Positions 54,023 to 61,812 of a DNA stretch of 64,000 bases are shown here, one piece after another; position 1 is the stretch's first letter; each line of letters starts with the position of its first letter. The position numbers and the translations under genes are program-made. The notes under the pieces were generated by a model. The model saw nothing but the letters and a program-made list of their open reading frames with translations. It was not told the origin of the DNA and made no database searches. This DNA comes from Alphaproteobacteria bacterium (GTDB taxonomy: Bacteria; Pseudomonadota; Alphaproteobacteria; JAEULC01), in contig JAKLKW010000002.1 in the NCBI GenBank assembly GCA_023150455.1, positions 22,899 to 86,898 of the forward strand. The letters run 5' to 3'.

Positions 54023-56146
54023 ATGGCCGATCAGCGCGCCGCGGCGCCGCGGCTCGACATCGGCGGTATCGCCAATCCGCGCTCCGTCGCCGTGTTCGGC
54101 GCGTCGGATAACAAGGACAAGTTCGGCGGCCGGGTAATGCATTACCTCACCCGGCACGGCTTCGCCGGCAGGGTGCTGCCCATCAACCCCAACCGAACCG
54201 AGGTGCTGGGGATCAAGGCCTTCAGGACGATCTCCGACGCACCCCGGCCGGTCGATGTCGCGCTTCTGGCCGTGCCCGCGGCAGCGCTGCTGCAAGGCGT
54301 GCGGGAATGCGCCGAAGCCGGGGTCGGCTGCTGCGTGATCATGACCACCGGCTTTGCCGAGGCCGGCACCGACGAGGGTCGCGATCTGGAGCGCGCGCTG
54401 GTGGACACCGCGCGCAATGCCGGCATGCGCATCGTCGGACCGAACTGCATGGGGCTGATAAGCCCGTTCGCCAAAATGGCGCTGACCTCGTCGCTGGTTC
54501 TGGAGATCGACCGGATCCAAACCGGCCATGTCGGCCTGGTCAGCCAGAGCGGCGCGCTGATGGTTTCGATCTTCAATCGCGCGCACGACGCCGGGATCGG
54601 GTTCAGCCTCTGCGTCTCGCTCGGCAACCAGTCTGACCTCGAGATCTGCGATTTCATCGACTATCTGGTCGGCGACGACAGGACCAAGGCAATCTGCGTC
54701 TATGTGGAGGGATTCAAGGACGGGGCACGGTTCCTGCGCAGCGCCGCAGCCTGCCGCGCCGCCCGCAAACCGCTCGTGATCGTAAAGACCGGCCGCACGC
54801 CGGCAGGCGAACGCGCGGCCCAGTCGCATACGGCGAGCCTGGCCGGATCCTACGGCGTGCTGCAGGCCGCCTGCCGCCGGCATGGCGCGGTCCTGACCGA
54901 CGATCCGGACGCGATGGTGTGCCTGGCCGATCTGCTCGTGCGCTGGCCGAACATGACAGGCGACGGGATCGGCGTGCTGTCGCCCTCGGGCGGCGGAGCA
55001 GGCATCGGGGTCGACCGCACGACCGAGGCCGGGATGCGGCTGGCGCAGCTCTCGTCCGCGACGAAGCAGCGGCTGCTGGAGGTATTGATCCCCCCACAGG
55101 CCGACAACCCAATCGATCTCGGCGGCCGGCGCAGCGGCGACGTCGCGGGGACGGCCGGAAAGGTGATGACGCCGCTGGCCGAGGACCCGGACGTCGCGGC
55201 CGTCCTGGTCGTACTGACAACCGTGCCGTTCTATGAACAGACCACCCGGGAGCTCGCGACGGCGGCGCTCGCCGCCGGCAAGCCGGTGCTGTTCTCGGTG
55301 ACGCCCGGCTCGGCCGCCGACGGACCGCGCCGCGGCCTGCGCGCCGTGGGTTGCCCGTATTTCGACAGTCTCGACCAGGCCTTGCGTGTGCTGAAGCTCA
55401 TGGTCGAGTATCGCACGCTGGACCAGGCAATCGCCGCACCGCCGGTGCGCCCGCCCGGGCTCGCGGCCCCAGCCGGGAATCCGAGCCCGGGACGGCTGAC
55501 CGAGCCCGAAGCGAAGCGCCTGCTCGCGGCCTACGGCGTGCCGGTCACGCGGGAATCCGTCGCCGCCGACGCCGAGACCGCCATGGCCGTAGCGCGGAGA
55601 ATCGGCTACCCGGTGGTGCTGAAGGCCGTGGCGCGCGATCTGGTGCACAAGAGCGATGTCGGCGCGGTGAAGCTGAACCTGGCCGACGATGCGGCCGTGC
55701 GCGCGGCTTTTGCCGCGATAACCGAGACGGTGCGCAAGGCCTTGCCAGACTCTGCGATCGAAGGCTGCGTGGTGCAGGAAATGGTGCGCGGCGAGGCAGA
55801 GCTTATCGTGGGGATACGCCGCGACCCGCAATACGGCCCTGTCGTGATGGTCGGCGCCGGCGGCATTCTCGTGGAGCTCCTGACGGATATCGAGCTGGCG
55901 CTTGCGCCCGTCTCGCACGAACAGGCGCTGGAGATGCTGAAGCGCCTGCGCCTGGCGAAGGTGCTTGCGGGCATTCGAGGCCGTCCGGCGCTGGATGCCA
56001 AGGCCGCGGCAGATGTGATTTCGCGCCTCAGCTTCCTCGCCGTCGACCTGGGCGACCGGCTGGTCGATCTGGAGGTCAATCCGTTGATGCTCCGCAGGGC
56101 CGGCGACGGCGTGATCGTCGCCGACGCACGCGGCTTGTTGTCATAG
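54023..56146 (+). CDS. NDP-forming acyl-CoA synthetase (ACD family, fused subunits)
   Basis: A 707-residue enzyme with a CoA-binding domain (~residues 10-135; PRSVAVFGASDNKDKFGGRV), a succinyl-CoA-ligase-like domain (GHVGLVSQSGALMVSIFNRA) and a C-terminal ATP-grasp domain (SPGRLTEPEAKRLLAAYGVP and VVLKAVARDLVHKSDVGAVK). His269 in QSHTASLAGSYG is the expected phosphohistidine. Such enzymes make acyl-CoA from an acid, ATP (giving ADP) and CoA, or run in reverse. It lies three bases after the crotonase-like gene and 10 bp before the acyl-CoA dehydrogenase gene, in the same operon. The substrate is unknown. Confidence 0.92.
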   Translation: MADQRAAAPRLDIGGIANPRSVAVFGASDNKDKFGGRVMHYLTRHGFAGRVLPINPNRTEVLGIKAFRTISDAPRPVDVALLAVPAAALLQGVRECAEAGVGCCVIMTTGFAEAGTDEGRDLERALVDTARNAGMRIVGPNCMGLISPFAKMALTSSLVLEIDRIQTGHVGLVSQSGALMVSIFNRAHDAGIGFSLCVSLGNQSDLEICDFIDYLVGDDRTKAICVYVEGFKDGARFLRSAAACRAARKPLVIVKTGRTPAGERAAQSHTASLAGSYGVLQAACRRHGAVLTDDPDAMVCLADLLVRWPNMTGDGIGVLSPSGGGAGIGVDRTTEAGMRLAQLSSATKQRLLEVLIPPQADNPIDLGGRRSGDVAGTAGKVMTPLAEDPDVAAVLVVLTTVPFYEQTTRELATAALAAGKPVLFSVTPGSAADGPRRGLRAVGCPYFDSLDQALRVLKLMVEYRTLDQAIAAPPVRPPGLAAPAGNPSPGRLTEPEAKRLLAAYGVPVTRESVAADAETAMAVARRIGYPVVLKAVARDLVHKSDVGAVKLNLADDAAVRAAFAAITETVRKALPDSAIEGCVVQEMVRGEAELIVGIRRDPQYGPVVMVGAGGILVELLTDIELALAPVSHEQALEMLKRLRLAKVLAGIRGRPALDAKAAADVISRLSFLAVDLGDRLVDLEVNPLMLRRAGDGVIVADARGLLS

Positions 56147-56156
56147 GCGGTGCAGC

Positions 56157-57302
56157 ATGGACTTCGCGCTCGGCAAGAAGCAACACGAGTTACAGGAACG
56201 CGCGCGCGAGGCCGTGGCGCGCGTCGTCGTGCCGATCGTCGACGAGGCGAAGGACGGCGCCATCTTGAATCGCGATCAGGTGTCGCGCATCTACAAGGGC
56301 CTCGTGCCGACCGGGTATCTGGGCTCGACGATCTCGCCCGACCAGGGCGGCGCCGGCTTGAGCTTTCTCGACTACGGCCTGCTGCTCGAGGCGTTCGGCG
56401 CGAGTCCGTTCCTGCTGGGCGAGGTCGTGCCGCCGCGCCTGATCGCCCGCGTCGGCACGCCGGAACAGAAGGCGCGCTGGCTGCCCAAGCTGCTGTCCGG
56501 CGATCTGATCGGAACCTCCGCGATCACGGAGCCACAGGCCGGATCGGACACGCGCGGCTTCACCTGTGAAGGCGTGCCGGGCCCGACTTCCTATCGAATT
56601 ACCGGGAAGAAGAAATGGATCAAGTTCGGCGGCATCGCCGATCTGCTGGCGCTGATGTTGGTCGAGCCGGGCCTGCCATCCAAGGCGCGGCACACGCGCC
56701 TCATCGTCGAGCGCAGCGAGACGCCGTGGATCGCGCGCGAGACCCCTTCGGTCGGCATCCGCAACGTCTCGTACGCCGAGTTGGAGTTCCAGGGCGTCGA
56801 GGCGCCGATCGCCAACCGCGTCAGCAAGCCGGGCGAGGCCTTGCAGGCCTTCGGCCGCGGCATCGAGGCCTCGCGTCCGTTCATCGGGCTCACGGCCATA
56901 GGCATTGCCAATCACGCCCTCGGCCTGGCGACACAGTACACCAGAGACCGCGTCGCTTTCGGCCGACCAATCGCGAAGTTCCAGGCAATCCAGGTAGCAC
57001 TCGCCGACGCGGCGATGGAGATCGCCGCCGCGCGGCTCCTTTGCTTGCAGGCGCTCTGGATGATGGACAACGAGATTCATGCCGCGCGCGAAGCATCGAT
57101 GAGCAAGGTGTTCGCCACCGAGGCCGCGGTCCGCGCCTGCGACGCGGCGATGAACGTGATGGGCGCCATGGGATTGTCGGAAGAGGCTGGCGTCGAGCGC
57201 TGCTGGCGCGACTGCCGGATGCTGACGGTCATCGACGGCACTTCGGGAATCAACCGGTTGATCGTCGGTCGCGAGATGACGGGCCACGCCGCATTCGTCT
57301 GA
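56157..57302 (+). CDS. Acyl-CoA dehydrogenase family protein
   Basis: A 381-residue flavoprotein. FAD/substrate-binding segments are GTSAITEPQAGSDTRGFTCE and YRITGKKKWIKFGGIAD. The C-terminal helical domain includes QYTRDRVAFGRPIAKFQAIQ and VMGAMGLSEEAGVERCWRDC. Where medium-chain acyl-CoA dehydrogenases have the base Glu in YEGT, this protein has Asp360 in VIDGTSGINR. It is the last gene of the importer/CoA operon; a convergent polar amino acid transporter gene follows. The acyl group is not known, and the Asp may or may not serve as the base. Confidence 0.9.
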   Translation: MDFALGKKQHELQERAREAVARVVVPIVDEAKDGAILNRDQVSRIYKGLVPTGYLGSTISPDQGGAGLSFLDYGLLLEAFGASPFLLGEVVPPRLIARVGTPEQKARWLPKLLSGDLIGTSAITEPQAGSDTRGFTCEGVPGPTSYRITGKKKWIKFGGIADLLALMLVEPGLPSKARHTRLIVERSETPWIARETPSVGIRNVSYAELEFQGVEAPIANRVSKPGEALQAFGRGIEASRPFIGLTAIGIANHALGLATQYTRDRVAFGRPIAKFQAIQVALADAAMEIAAARLLCLQALWMMDNEIHAAREASMSKVFATEAAVRACDAAMNVMGAMGLSEEAGVERCWRDCRMLTVIDGTSGINRLIVGREMTGHAAFV

Positions 57303-57427
57303 GCCGGTCCCGTCGTCGCCGATCGCGTCCCGCGGCATGGTGCAGGGGGCGCGATGGGGTCGCGCTCTCCGGCGTGTTCGGCCGGCTCTGTTACGCTGCC
57401 ACGGCGGCCGGGGAAGGACCACGGTCG

Positions 57428-58189
57428 CTACAGGATCTGGCTCAGGAACTGCCGCGTGCGCGGATCCTTGGCTTGGGCGAAGAATTCCCTGGGCGGGCCG
57501 TGCTCGACGATCACGCCGCGGTCGGTGAAGTAGACGTGGTCGGCCACCTCGCGCGCAAAGCCCATCTCGTGCGTGACGATGGCGCAGGTCATGCCCTCCT
57601 CGGCCAGCTCGCGGATCGTGACCAGCACCTCCTTCACCGTCTCGGGGTCGAGGGCCGCCGTGACCTCGTCGAACAGCATGATCTCGGGGTTCATCGCCAG
57701 CGAGCGGGCGATGGCGACGCGCTGCTGCTGCCCGCCCGACAGCTCGCCCGGATAGGCGTCCTCCTTGCCTTCGAGCCGCACCTTGGCGATCAGGCGCCGC
57801 GCGCGGGACTCGACCTCCCGGCGGTCCTGCTTCAAGACGTGGATCGGCGCCATCATGACGTTCTCGATGGCCGTGCGGTGCGGGAACAGGTTGTACTGCT
57901 GGAACACCATGCCGACCTTGCGCCGCAGCTGCAGCTTGTCGAGCCTGGGGTCGTTGACCTCCTGCCCGTCCACCACGATCGAGCCGCGGTCGATCGGCAC
58001 CAGCGCGTTGATGCAGCGCAGCAGCGTCGACTTGCCGGAGCCGCTGGGGCCGATGACGCAGATGACCTCCCCCTTGGCGACGTCGAGCGACACGCCCTTC
58101 AGCACCTCGACCTTGCCGAACGACTTGTGCACGTCGGCGATGTGGATCAGCGGCGCCTCGGTGCGCGTGACGTGGCCGGCGGGACTCAT
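57428..58189 (-). CDS. Polar amino acid ABC transporter ATP-binding protein (GlnQ/AapP-like)
   Basis: A 253-residue ATPase. Walker A is VIGPSGSGKSTLLRCINAL, followed by MVFQQYNLFPHRTAIENVMM, the signature GELSGGQQQRVAIARSLAM, Walker B IMLFDEVTAALDPETVKEV and VTHEMGFAREVADHVYF. This is the standard glutamate/glutamine-type importer ATPase. It is the last gene of a minus-strand operon with two permeases and a binding protein. It starts 13 bp after the preceding permease stop. Confidence 0.95.
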   Translation of the reverse strand: MSPAGHVTRTEAPLIHIADVHKSFGKVEVLKGVSLDVAKGEVICVIGPSGSGKSTLLRCINALVPIDRGSIVVDGQEVNDPRLDKLQLRRKVGMVFQQYNLFPHRTAIENVMMAPIHVLKQDRREVESRARRLIAKVRLEGKEDAYPGELSGGQQQRVAIARSLAMNPEIMLFDEVTAALDPETVKEVLVTIRELAEEGMTCAIVTHEMGFAREVADHVYFTDRGVIVEHGPPREFFAQAKDPRTRQFLSQIL

Positions 58190-58202
58190 TTGCCAACGGG
58201 AC

Positions 58203-59054
58203 TCATTTGACCGCGAACCGCTTTTCCAGCGCCACCGTGGCGCGCGAGATCGGGTAGCAGTAGAGGAAGAACCACAGCAGCAGGTAGGCGTACATCGGCA
58301 CCAGCAGCTCGTTGCGCGCCTCGGCCGCCAGCGCGTCGCCGGTCAAGGTCATCGCCTCGTTGACGCCGACGATCGAGCACAAGGGCGTCGCGACGGTCAG
58401 GATCGCGTACAGGTTCATCCAGGGCGGCGTCATGCGCTTCACGCATTGCGGCAGGATGATCATCCACAGGATCTGCCGGCGCGAGAAGGCGAGCGCGTCG
58501 GCGGCCTCCCACTGGCCGAACGGGATCGAGCGGATGGCGCCGCGCACCAGCTCCGACACGTTGGCCATCACCGGCAGCGCGAGGCCGACCGTCGCCTTGA
58601 ACCAGTCCGGCAGCGGGACGATGTGGCCGCCGACGTTCACCTCGAACGGCAGCAGCAGCATGCAGTAGAACAGCAGCACGAGCCACGGCGAGTTGCGGAA
58701 GAACTGCGTCATGAACCACGAGCCCGTGCGCACCGGCGGCAAGAGCGAGATCTGGCACAGGCCCAGGACCGTGCCCGCCGCCGTGCCGATCGCCATGGCG
58801 AGGAAGCTGATGAGGATGTTGAGCGCGAAGCCCTGCGCGAGCAGCGGCGTCCACTTGAGGATGGTCGCGACCGTCGACGGCCGGCCGGCGTCGCTTTGCG
58901 CCTCGGCGATGCCGGCGGAGAGCGCGAAGACCAACGCCAGCGCCACGCCCCAGGCGGCGCCGAGCCCCGGCGCGGGCTCGGCCGCCCCCCGCGCACCCGG
59001 GCGGAACGGCAGCAGGACCGGCAGGTCGGTCGTGCCGTAAGGGCCGGCCCTCAC
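58203..59054 (-). CDS. Polar amino acid ABC transporter permease (second)
   Basis: A 283-residue permease of the HisM/GlnP type. The N-terminal ~60 residues are variable; transmembrane helices follow (FALNILISFLAMAIGTAAGT, LVLLFYCMLLLP). The coupling loop is WEAADALAFSRRQILWMIIL. It probably starts with GTG at 59054, whose bases overlap the stop of the upstream permease (GTGA). It forms a heterodimer with that permease. Confidence 0.88.
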   Translation of the reverse strand: MRAGPYGTTDLPVLLPFRPGARGAAEPAPGLGAAWGVALALVFALSAGIAEAQSDAGRPSTVATILKWTPLLAQGFALNILISFLAMAIGTAAGTVLGLCQISLLPPVRTGSWFMTQFFRNSPWLVLLFYCMLLLPFEVNVGGHIVPLPDWFKATVGLALPVMANVSELVRGAIRSIPFGQWEAADALAFSRRQILWMIILPQCVKRMTPPWMNLYAILTVATPLCSIVGVNEAMTLTGDALAAEARNELLVPMYAYLLLWFFLYCYPISRATVALEKRFAVK

Positions 59055-59800
59055 GACACGTAGCCGGGCACGCGCAGCGCCCGTTCCCACTTGTGCATGA
59101 TCCAGACCACCACGCCCACCAGCGACACGTAGATCACCAGGAGGACGTTCATCATCTCGGGCACGTTGACCTCGTCGGACCAGATCTGGTTGGCGACGTA
59201 GAGCATCTCCGGCACGGCGATGGCGTAGGAGATCGTGGTGGTCTTCACGAGGTTGACCAGGTTGTTGTTGAGCGCCGGCAGGCTGATGCGGAAGGCGAGC
59301 GGCAGCAGGATGTAGACGTAGGCGCGCAGGCGGCTGTAGCCGAGCGCCTCGGCCGCCTCGATCGTCTCCTTCGGCACCGCCTCGATGCCGGCGCGGAAGA
59401 TCTCGACGTTGAAGGCGCCGGCGTAGAGCGACAGGCAGATCACGGCCCAGGCGAAGTTCGACACCAGCGCCACGCGCAGGCCCTCGTCCGTCATGTAGGA
59501 CAGGTAGTAGCCGAGCGCGAAATAGAAGAAGTAGAGCTGCACCAGCGGCGGCGTGTTGCGGAAGAACTGGATGTAGCCCTGCACGGCGAGCCGCACGGGC
59601 TTGAGACGCGAGCCCTGCAGCCAGGCGCCGACCACGCCCACGACGACGCTCGACACCAGGCACGCGGCCTGGAGCCTGACCGAGGTCAGGAACCCGTCGA
59701 AGAACCGCTGGCGGTCGAAGGCGTCGTAGAAGATGGTGAGCTTGACGCCGGTCGCGCCGTAAAGCCAGCGGAACCATTCCCACAGCGGCGTCAGGTCCAT
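59051..59800 (-). CDS. Polar amino acid ABC transporter permease (first)
   Basis: A 249-residue HisM/GlnP-type permease with about five transmembrane helices. Signature segments are GYIQFFRNTPPLVQLYFFYF, VEIFRAGIEAVPKETIEAAE with the coupling loop, and LPLAFRISLPALNNNLVNLV. The start at 59800 gives MDLTPLWEWFRWLYGATG. The binding-protein gene lies upstream beyond a BIME-like repeat of about 110 bp, so the repeat sits inside the operon. Confidence 0.93.
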   Translation of the reverse strand: MDLTPLWEWFRWLYGATGVKLTIFYDAFDRQRFFDGFLTSVRLQAACLVSSVVVGVVGAWLQGSRLKPVRLAVQGYIQFFRNTPPLVQLYFFYFALGYYLSYMTDEGLRVALVSNFAWAVICLSLYAGAFNVEIFRAGIEAVPKETIEAAEALGYSRLRAYVYILLPLAFRISLPALNNNLVNLVKTTTISYAIAVPEMLYVANQIWSDEVNVPEMMNVLLVIYVSLVGVVVWIMHKWERALRVPGYVS

Positions 59801-59832
59801 CGCGGGGTCTCGTGATGATGCGGCATCGAGTC

Positions 59833-59940
59833 CATCATCCTTCGAGACGGCGCTTCGCGCCTCCTCAGGATGACGGTTTCAATCGAACGCAATGAAACGC
59901 GTCATCCCGAGGTGCAAGCGGAGCGAGCCTCGAAGGATGA
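59833..59940. repeat. Paired palindromic intergenic repeat (BIME-like), copy 2
   Basis: Element one starts CATCATCCTTCGAGAC and ends CTCAGGATGACGG (to 59875); element two starts CGTCATCCCGAGG at 59899 and ends CTCGAAGGATGA. The arrangement, ends and spacing match the pair at 38803-38918. It lies within the amino acid transporter operon, between the binding-protein and permease genes, where it may stabilise or terminate part of the message. Confidence 0.85.
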
Positions 59941-59965
59941 GAAGCGCCGGCGGCTCAGTCCCGCG

Positions 59966-60790
59966 TCAGCTCTTCGCCTTCTTCGCCTCCTCGTGCATCT
60001 TCTTCAGATAGGCCGAGGCCGGGATCTTCCACTTCTTCTCGAGCTCGATCAGCCGGCCGGTCCGGTGCCATTCCTTGATCATGTCCGACATGAACTTGCC
60101 CCATGGGCCCTCGCGCTCCTCGAGCCGCACGGCCAGGCCCCACGGCTCTTCCATGATCGTGGGCAGGCTCATCTCGTAGTCCTTCCATTTCGCGTCGGCC
60201 AGCCGCTCGGCGAAGGCGGTGTCGTCGTAGACCCAGCCGATGCAGTTGCCCTGCAGCAGCGCGGTCTCGACCTCGGCCTGGCCCTTGAACGAGATGAAGT
60301 CGGCGCCGTACTTCTCGGCCACCGGCTTGTTGTACCAGGCGCCCTGGATGCCGCAGACCTTCTTGCCCTTGAGCTGCTCCCAGGTCTTCAAGCCCGCCTT
60401 CTTCGCCGCCAGCACGTTGACGCCGGACGCGTAGTAGAGCGGCTCGATGATGCCGACGACCTGCCGCCGGTCGGGCTTGTCGTTCATGGTGGCGATCATC
60501 AGGTCGATCTTGCCCTGCTGCAGGAACTGCATGCGGTTGGACGAGACCACCGCCTCGAGCTCCAGCTTCACGCCCAGCTTCTTGGCGACGTCGGCGGCCA
60601 TGTCGGGCTCGAAGCCGACGATCTTGCCGGACGGGTCGCGGAAGCCGAAGGGCTTGTAGTCGGCCTTCGAGCCGACCACGATCACGCCGCGCTGCTTGAT
60701 CTTGTCGAGCGTCTGCGCGGCGGCGGGCAGGGTGGCGAGGGCGGCCGCCGCAAGCGCGAACGCGCCCAGTCCCAAAAGGCGTCTGGTCAT
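59966..60790 (-). CDS. Polar amino acid ABC transporter substrate-binding protein
   Basis: A 274-residue periplasmic binding protein of the glutamate/aspartate (family 3) type. It has a signal peptide (LLGLGAFALAAAALATLPAA). The signature GVIVVGSKADYKPFGFRDPSGK is followed by GFEPDMAADVAKKLGVKLEL, and GKIDLMIATMNDKPDRRQVV matches the domain-1 ligand-binding loop. The ATG at 60790 has a GGGGGAG site. It supplies ligand to the downstream permeases and ATPase. The exact amino acid is unknown. Confidence 0.94.
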   Translation of the reverse strand: MTRRLLGLGAFALAAAALATLPAAAQTLDKIKQRGVIVVGSKADYKPFGFRDPSGKIVGFEPDMAADVAKKLGVKLELEAVVSSNRMQFLQQGKIDLMIATMNDKPDRRQVVGIIEPLYYASGVNVLAAKKAGLKTWEQLKGKKVCGIQGAWYNKPVAEKYGADFISFKGQAEVETALLQGNCIGWVYDDTAFAERLADAKWKDYEMSLPTIMEEPWGLAVRLEEREGPWGKFMSDMIKEWHRTGRLIELEKKWKIPASAYLKKMHEEAKKAKS

Positions 60791-61227
60791 CTCCAACTCC
60801 CCCAAGTGTAGCGCCGCCCGGTATTCTTCCCGGGCGCGCGATGAAGAATTCCCTCGGATTTGAGCAAGGACCTCCCACCCAGCAACCCGCTCCGGCCGCG
60901 CCCGGCTCATCGACGAATGCGCCGCCGGTCACCCCCGGTGCCCGGGTCGCGACGGACGTCGCGCGGGTGGCGCCTGTCTTCGGCGCTCGTGTTCGGAGGA
61001 CTTGTAGTGCCGGTCGTCACGAGTCACGACGCCCGGCCGACGCACTGCCACTGCAGATACAATAATCGTTCCTGTGATCATTTGCGCTCGTCTAGGCAAT
61101 CGCGCAGTCGTGTACGCCGGACCACTTGCAGCGGCATAAGATTTGTGGGTGCTGCGAACGTCGCGGGACAATACGCGGCCCCGATCCGGCAATACCAACC
61201 AAATCCTCGAGGTGGGAGAAAGCCATC
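60791..61227. other. Divergent intergenic region upstream of the oxidoreductase genes
   Basis: About 437 bases between the binding-protein gene and the 2Fe-2S subunit gene. A hairpin CGCCCGG/CCGGGCG lies at 60815-60836 in what would be the leader of the minus-strand gene. The right part (61060-61160) is AT-richer; TTGTGG (from 61141) and GACAAT (from 61165) are a possible but weak promoter pair for the plus-strand genes. No gene is recognised. Confidence 0.4.
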
Positions 61228-61812
61228 ATGGTCAGGTTGCAGGTCAACGGCCAGGAGCGGAGCTACGACGGCGATCCGTCGATGCCGCTCCTGTGGTTCT
61301 TGCGCGACGAGCTGGGGCTGACCGGCACCAAGTTCGGCTGCGGCGTCGCGGCGTGCGGCGCCTGCACGGTGCACGTCGACGGACAGGCCGTGCGGTCCTG
61401 CCAGACGCCGATGAGCGTGGCGGCCGGCAAGGTCGTGCTGACCATCGAAGGGCTCGACCCCGCGGGCGATCACCGCGTGCAGAAGGCCTGGCGCGCCCAG
61501 GGCGTGCCGCAATGCGGCTATTGCCAGAGCGGCCAGATCATGCAGGCGGCGGCGCTGCTCAAGGACAAGGCGAATCCGACGGACCAGGACATCGGCGTGA
61601 CATGGAACGGACGCTTTGTCTCGAGAACGTCAGCCGGCGGCACTTCCTGGCCGGCACGGCCTCGCTCGGCGGCCTCGCGCTCGCCGCGCACATCCTGCCG
61701 CTGGGCGCGGCCATGGCGCAGGACCAGAAGAAATACGGCGCCGACGCCATGCCGAACGGCACGGTCAACGACCCGCGCGTGTTCCTGTCGATCGCCCCGG
61801 ACGGCACCGTGA
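61228..61812 (+). pseudogene. iorA: 2Fe-2S subunit of isoquinoline 1-oxidoreductase-type enzyme, C-terminus lost by deletion/frameshift
   Basis: Residues 1-122 match the small subunit of CO-dehydrogenase-family oxidoreductases: the ferredoxin cluster [19 protein letters not shown] and the first half of the second cluster, [19 protein letters not shown], up to NPTDQDI. The expected next ~30 residues with the CRCG ligands are missing. From about 61594 the frame enters the start of the large subunit and yields an unrelated tail to 61812. A TGA one base before the large-subunit ATG (61598-61600) looks like the original stop in another frame. The best reading is a ~90-bp deletion, in the genome or in the assembly. 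The ATG at 61228 has GGTGGGAGAA upstream. Confidence 0.8.

Noticed and set aside
53219-55918. Long minus-strand open frame opposite the crotonase and acyl-CoA synthetase genes
   Set aside because: Composition is Arg/His/Ala-rich with no family resemblance, and the plus-strand genes on the same DNA have clear motifs. It is a high-GC antisense artefact.
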